12,048 nt of DNA from Euperipatoides rowelli (lineage: Eukaryota > Onychophora > Udeonychophora > Euonychophora > Peripatopsidae). The DNA is taken from NCBI GenBank assembly GCA_003024985.2, contig PXIH01S0048857.1; one strand, written 5' to 3'. The notes beneath the pieces were generated by a model, which worked only from the letters and a program-made list of their open reading frames with translations, was not told the DNA's origin and searched no databases. Shown in pieces: positions 8,455 through 12,048 of the stretch. The position numbers were made by a program, and so were the translations under genes. Position 1 is the first letter of the stretch, and the number at the start of each line of letters is the position of its first letter.

Positions 8455-8690
8455 AAAGGAATTTTTTGATAAAATCACACTTAAAAATGATTGCAGAGAA
8501 TGGTTTAACTCTAGGAATATTGGAAAAATACCTGGTAATGTGTTCAAGCCTATAGTGGCTTGTTTTTTTTTTTGCCATATGGAAAGCAAGGTGTGACCAC
8601 ATATACAAAGGAATAACAGTAGAAGAAGCAATTACAAAAATTTCATTTTACTTAAAAAAAACTTTATTTAAGAGACATGTTTATGTTTGA
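8441..8690 (+). pseudogene. ORF2 segment: extreme C-terminus
   Basis: From 8441, frame 2 reads IERVRKEFFDKITL and continues to ...FKPIVAC at the T11 run (8563-8573). After one more frame change, frame 0 reads AIWKARCDHIYKG from 8574 and ends KRHVYV with TGA at 8688-8690. The word IWKAR followed by a short helix is a usual ending of L1/Tx1-type ORF2 proteins, which supports 8688-8690 as the original stop codon. Confidence 0.7.
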
Positions 8691-8698
8691 CAGTCAAA
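8686..8698 (+). repeat. Small hairpin over the ORF2 stop codon
   Basis: TTTGA-CAG-TCAAA forms a 5-bp stem with a 3-nt loop that includes the TGA stop. Some LINE 3' ends carry short hairpins near the tail, but at this size it could be chance. Confidence 0.3.
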
Positions 8699-8731
8699 TC
8701 TTTTACTTAATGTGGGGAACATATAAAATCT

Positions 8732-8741
8732 AAAAAAAAAA
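8732..8741 (+). other. A10 run, candidate LINE 3' tail
   Basis: This run follows the ORF2 stop by 42 nt. It could be the remnant poly(A) tail, since L1/Tx1 elements often have short 3' untranslated regions. No target-site duplication supports it. Confidence 0.35.
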
Positions 8742-9024
8742 CGATGTATTTCTCATAGTGGGTTGGTTGGTAGGAAATAGGAAATGGTAGTTACTGTATT
8801 ATATTTGACTACTGATTAGTTTATATGATATGAAGATAAGAAATTACTAAGTTTAAAGTGTCTAACTATTGAAATATTGACTACTGTAGAAAACTTATTT
8901 TTTCTGTTTTGGTTATCAAAAATCTAGAAGTAAAGTTTTTTTTTTTAAAACTTAACAATTACTAGATGTAAAGTTAATATTTAGATTTTAACTGTAGCCT
9001 ATATATGCCTTTATGTTTTATAAT

Positions 9025-9043
9025 AATAAAATAAAACAAAAAA
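9025..9043 (+). other. AATAAA-containing A-rich tract, alternative LINE 3' end
   Basis: Overlapping AATAAA words (9025-9030, 9030-9035) are followed by acaaaaaa. This could be a polyadenylation signal plus tail for a longer 3' untranslated region, or simply AT-rich sequence. Confidence 0.3.
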
Positions 9044-9258
9044 TATTCATAGTTCTGCCAGTCATAATTAATAATTTATCTTGTCAATCTCATTTAAAGA
9101 TCAACTCTATTCCTGCATATCAAGCTTTATTTAGTAATCTAGTACATTAAGTAGCTAGATTGTTTAAATATTATGAATAAAAATTTAACTAGAAAGATAA
9201 CCCTTTCGTACCCTTCACAAACATAGCCATAGACAGGTGTCTTTGACTATCGTTCTTG

Positions 9259-9308
9259 CTAATGACCACATTGGCATGGTCTAATGACCACGCCAATGTG
9301 GTCATTAG
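9259..9308. repeat. 50-bp near-perfect hairpin
   Basis: The 17-nt word ctaatgaccacattggc (9259-9275) has an exact reverse complement at 9292-9308. After one mismatch (9276/9291) five more pairs form (9277-9281 with 9286-9290), leaving a TAAT loop at 9282-9285. Taatgaccac occurs twice directly (9260, 9282) and once inverted. A perfect 17-bp stem is well beyond chance for this length and composition. It could be a small foldback element, a protein-binding palindrome or an RNA hairpin. Confidence 0.9.
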
Positions 9309-9735
9309 ATGTAAATCGAGGAATTGTTACAGCTGGGTCTCAGGAAGATTGTAATAGGCTCAGCAGTCCAGGAACCAATAGCTCCCACGTTGTTGCTTCG
9401 TAATTCGCAGGACTAATTATTTCTGGGTATGTCTATAATCTCAAAGAATTTTAGACTGCCTAATAGCCACATACATATAATAAAGTTGTTTCCCTATTTT
9501 ATCATATAAAAATTAAAAGCACACACACATTCATGGAAATTGAATTTAATCCTCGATAAACATATTATTACGCTATCTGATAAAGTAATAAAAATTCTAT
9601 TATGCAGAAATATTGTGAATAATATTATGATAGCTTCAGAATTTCAGTGCTTAGCGATAAGCAAGGTGTCTCCACTGTCAAAACTATATGACATATGTCA
9701 TACCGTGAACTGTCCATAGCACTAATAACCCCACA

Positions 9736-9774
9736 TCATAATTATCTGACACACTCATGCAGAATGGCAGACAA
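9736..9774 (-). repeat. 39-nt highly conserved island of the arms
   Basis: Its reverse complement matches 2631-2669 at 38 of 39 positions, far above the rest of the arms. Confidence 0.85.
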
Positions 9775-10338
9775 TCAGAGCTATAAGACCGAACTATTAT
9801 CTTTCATATAAAAACGAACTAACACTATGAATTACCAATGCACTCAGTCACATCTAATGTACCTTATCATCACTCCTAATCAGTTGTTTCAACCTCATCT
9901 GACAAGGCATTGACAACTATAAAGACAGCTGCTGTCCTCTTTTGGGAGACCAATCAGCCATAAACTATAGGAGTTCATAATTACTCTACTAAAGAAACAA
10001 TGACTGAGGGCAAGCTGGAGGAAGATATTCTGAATTTATAAAGAAGCTCTTAAGGTATAGACTAAGGTAAACTCAGAAATCTTTAAAAATAACTTTAGCT
10101 ACAAAATTCTGTTACTAGAAAAAGACAGACCAAGGTTACTGCAAGAAAGTGTACCCGGGTATCACAGTGGACCTTATAAGATTATTATAGCTTAGATAAT
10201 CCGTCCGGGCTGGTTTGAAAAAAGGCCTAGTAAAAATACTCATAAATGGCATAGTCACAAAAATGACTAAATCCTGAACTAAAAGAAAAATTGCAAACAA
10301 TAGTAAAGACATTAGCAAAAAAAAAAAAGAAGAAAAAT

Positions 10339-10355
10339 ATCTGTCGGATTCAGAT
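10339..10355. repeat. Short hairpin in right arm, partner of 2018-2034
   Basis: ATCTG-TCGGATT-CAGAT on the + strand has a 5-bp stem. Compared with the left copy, the loop is identical once reverse-complemented, and one stem pair has changed on both strands. Confidence 0.4.
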
Positions 10356-11740
10356 GAATTAAAACTAAGCATCGTCCTGCTAATTAGGGTTTAAAAATTA
10401 GTTATATTTATTAATTAGATAGCAAACAGATTTCATGAGTGTCATCTGATAAAAATGGCATTTTTTATACGATATAATATTTCATAAATTAGCAAACCAA
10501 AAAAAAAAATAAACAATTTATATAAATCATTAAATTCTAACCCTGAAAAAGATATGATAGGATTATTATGGCAAGGCAATAAGGCAGTAAAAATTTTACT
10601 AGGAAAAATTACTTTTGAAAAAAAATTGATTCAGTGCGCACAAACCAAAAATATTTATACTTTATGTTTCTATGAGAGTCTCTGTCTGCTGCTGTTGGAT
10701 GTTTTTTTTTTTTAACAGGTGACTGGAACGAATGTCTCAATGCGGATATCTGATGTTGGAATAAGATTTGTGAAATATAGAATAATTTGATTATTATGAA
10801 ATATCTAATCGGACTTGAATAAATAATTGTACAAGCATTCTAGCGGAGTCATTAGTTTCATCGGATGGCTGGAAATACAATTGCTGCAGTTGGATGAGTT
10901 TCTCAGGAACTGAAATTATTTTTGTCAATGCTGTGGTTGAGATATAACTGGAGAATAGCTGGAACTTGGCTGGTCATTTAAGCAGGGCCAATGGCGGCCA
11001 TGCCCTGGTGCAAGAATGTGATCCTGAACAAAATTTTCTTAGCTCTGCATAACTTATATAAACATTCTCCTGGAGTTTTGGCTCATTAGCATAAAAATGA
11101 AGAAAATATTGTTCTTATATTTTTAGTTGCTAGAAGCTGATCACCCGATCATAAATTAGGAAATAGTATTTAGCAAAATGACCCCTATGCATAATGGAAA
11201 ATATTTGTCATAAAATAAGCCATATACAATATATACATTTTTGAAAAATAAATAAATACATAAACAATTAGAAAATACAAATTAACAGTTTTACCCAGCT
11301 CTTGTACTACATTGTATAAAAAGTCTCTATTGCATTTTCAGAAATTAAAGTCCATTCCTTTATTATGTTTTTATATAAAAACAATTATTTAATAGCAATG
11401 TCCTGGAAAGATATCCATGCTGTATGCAACAAAAGATGATTAAAAACCATTAGGAATAACTTCTGGTAACTTGGTATAACACTGTAACAATAAACATTAT
11501 TTCTTCTATTGGATGAAAAATAGAAAAACAAAAATAAACATTGCCTCAATATTGCCATAATAAGAAAAAATGCCTCTTCATTGCCATGCCATAATTTAAA
11601 TATAAACAGTGATGATAGGGTATATTGATTTAAATATATCATATCAATAATAATTTAATATTTTATTTTTCAACAAAATAGTTGAATAATATCATAGCTA
11701 AAATATTGTGAATAATTATTTCTAGAATATTTTGAGCAGT

Positions 11741-11868
11741 AGGCTACACAATGTAATCTGTAAACTACTGTATGTAATTGTCTGTAAGCTAAAGCTATAG
11801 GCTACAAATCATATTGTAATCTAATGTATATAAATCTCATGTAAGCTAGCTCTGCAGGCCACAAATTA
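11741..11868 (-). repeat. 58-bp tandem units (right arm), at least two plus a partial
   Basis: AGGCTACA begins at 11741 and 11799 and AGGCCACA at 11856, spaced 58 and 57 bp. The first two units also share a (t/a)tgtaatct block and a tgtaagct block, so this is a real tandem array. The same period is found in the left arm at 560 and 618. A further AGGCTAC word lies at 11993. Confidence 0.65.
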
Positions 11869-12048
11869 TTATTTGATGATTTATTATTTATACATTTTTG
11901 TAAAATAATTATTGCTTTTAAGAATAGTTTATTTGTATTATACAGTACATACACATAATTAGTAATAAGTTGTATCAGTGCTTGGTAAAACTAGGCTACT
12001 TGTCTAGCTTTACTTTAAAGTGGTTTATCAATGATTTTTTTTTTTTTT
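11869..12048. other. AT-rich end of window
   Basis: Nothing was recognised apart from one more TAGGCTAC word (about 11992) and a terminal T14 run (12035-12048) cut by the window edge. The repeat that forms the right arm may extend beyond the window. Confidence 0.4.

Larger units (their letters stand above)
5431..8690 (+). pseudogene. LINE ORF2 (endonuclease + reverse transcriptase), broken
   Basis: ORF2 nicks target DNA and copies the element RNA into it. The domains run in the normal order over about 3.26 kb, close to the full length expected for this class: AP endonuclease (about 5431-6090), linker (about 6100-6760), reverse transcriptase (about 6760-7660), thumb/C-terminal region and CCHC knuckle (about 7660-8690). 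I trace frames 1, 0, 2, 0, 1, 2, 1, 2, 0 (position modulo 3) along it. Changes occur near 5817, 5870, 6500-6520, 7180-7196, 7335-7370, 7550-7573, 8434-8441 and 8563-8573, with further in-frame stops at 5867 (TAG), 6921 (TAA) and 7729 (TAG). The start is placed at the first ATG (5431); the ATG at 5437 is equally possible. The individual open segments are listed separately. No functional protein can be made. Confidence 0.9.
3940..8741 (+). mobile_element. Decayed L1/Tx1-type non-LTR retrotransposon (LINE)
   Basis: Two consecutive gene remnants on the + strand have the order typical of this class. ORF1 carries an RRM-like region followed by CCHC zinc knuckles. ORF2 carries an AP-type endonuclease, a reverse transcriptase and a C-terminal zinc knuckle. 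Wording such as PGPDGI, YRPIALLNTDNK, YGVKGR, LQGSPLS and CPYGCG...HLFYEC fits the L1/Tx1 clades. Both genes are broken many times. The ends are uncertain. The 5' limit given is the upstream edge of the open frame that runs into ORF1. The 3' limit given is an A10 run (8732-8741), 42 nt after the ORF2 stop. An alternative 3' end is the AATAAA-containing A-rich tract at 9025-9043. No target-site duplication was found for either choice. It lies between the arms of the large inverted repeat. Confidence 0.9.
8742..9682. other. Non-coding stretch between LINE and right arm
   Basis: No gene was recognised. It contains a GTAGCCTA word at 8994 like that in the inverted-repeat arms, the A-rich tract at 9025-9043, and the strong hairpin at 9259-9308. 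About 9225-9400 is less AT-rich than the rest. Confidence 0.5.
9683..11812 (-). repeat. Right arm of long diverged inverted repeat
   Basis: This is the reverse-complement counterpart of 541-2708; anchors are listed in that entry. Homology is detectable from about 9683, where the reverse complement of 9683-9715 matches about 2684-2708 largely by transitions, out to the 58-bp tandem units near 11741-11868. The arms are about 7 kb apart at their inner ends. The right arm has extra homopolymer runs (for example A11 at 10318-10328 and T12 at 10702-10713) where the left arm differs. Short open frames on its - strand are not conserved as proteins. Confidence 0.8.

Noticed and set aside
8315-8631. 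Open frames on the - strand opposite the ORF2 C-terminus
   Set aside because: Shadows of the RT knuckle region, where the + strand carries clear family motifs.
4246-8690. Alternative reading as a host gene with introns instead of a broken LINE
   Set aside because: The gaps between coding segments are a few bases or overlap, too short for introns, and the frame changes are not flanked by splice-site patterns. Motif content is that of a retrotransposon throughout.
11385-11642. 85-codon open frame on the - strand of the right arm
   Set aside because: The aligned left-arm sequence does not keep the frame, and the composition is hydrophobic from T-rich DNA. Chance frame.
541-11812. A new DNA transposon with giant terminal inverted repeats
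   Set aside because: Possible, but no transposase, no sharp outer ends and no target-site duplication could be found. The arms are kept as an unclassified inverted repeat.
1-12048. tRNA, rRNA, CRISPR array, prokaryotic operon or phage
   Set aside because: No cloverleaf, spaced direct-repeat array, Shine-Dalgarno-led gene series or phage gene was seen. The composition and LINE content are those of animal nuclear DNA.

Overview
The window looks like non-coding animal nuclear DNA. It is strongly AT-rich, has no compact gene array, and carries a decayed non-LTR retrotransposon (LINE) of the L1/Tx1 type along with diverged repeats and minisatellites. I see no intact host gene, tRNA, rRNA or CRISPR array. 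The recurring GTAGCCTA/TAGGCTAC word and the AT-rich repeats would suit an aquatic invertebrate or a fish, but I cannot name the organism.

Layout: 1-540 holds nothing I recognise. About 541-2708 is the left arm of a very long, diverged inverted repeat. A degenerate 44-bp minisatellite (about 2717-2912) starts where the arm homology fades. About 2913-3939 is AT-rich non-coding DNA with a few short direct and inverted repeats and a T15 tract. About 3940-8741 is the dead LINE on the + strand, with ORF1 (an RRM-like region, then a zinc-knuckle region) followed by ORF2 (AP-type endonuclease, reverse transcriptase, C-terminal CCHC knuckle). About 8742-9682 is non-coding and contains a nearly perfect 50-bp hairpin. 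About 9683-11812 is the right arm of the inverted repeat on the - strand; its tandem-repeat tail and AT-rich sequence continue to the window end.

How the parts relate: ORF1 would have encoded the RNA-binding protein and ORF2 the endonuclease/reverse transcriptase of one retrotransposon. Both are broken by many frameshifts, several in-frame stops and a deletion that removed the endonuclease GDFN motif, so this copy makes no working protein. The LINE lies in the roughly 7-kb spacer between the two arms. The simplest reading is two old copies of one unclassified repeat in opposite orientation, or an old inverted duplication, with the LINE between them. The observations most worth following are the inverted repeat, its unusually conserved 39-nt island, a small stem inside it that shows a compensatory base-pair change, and the 50-bp hairpin.
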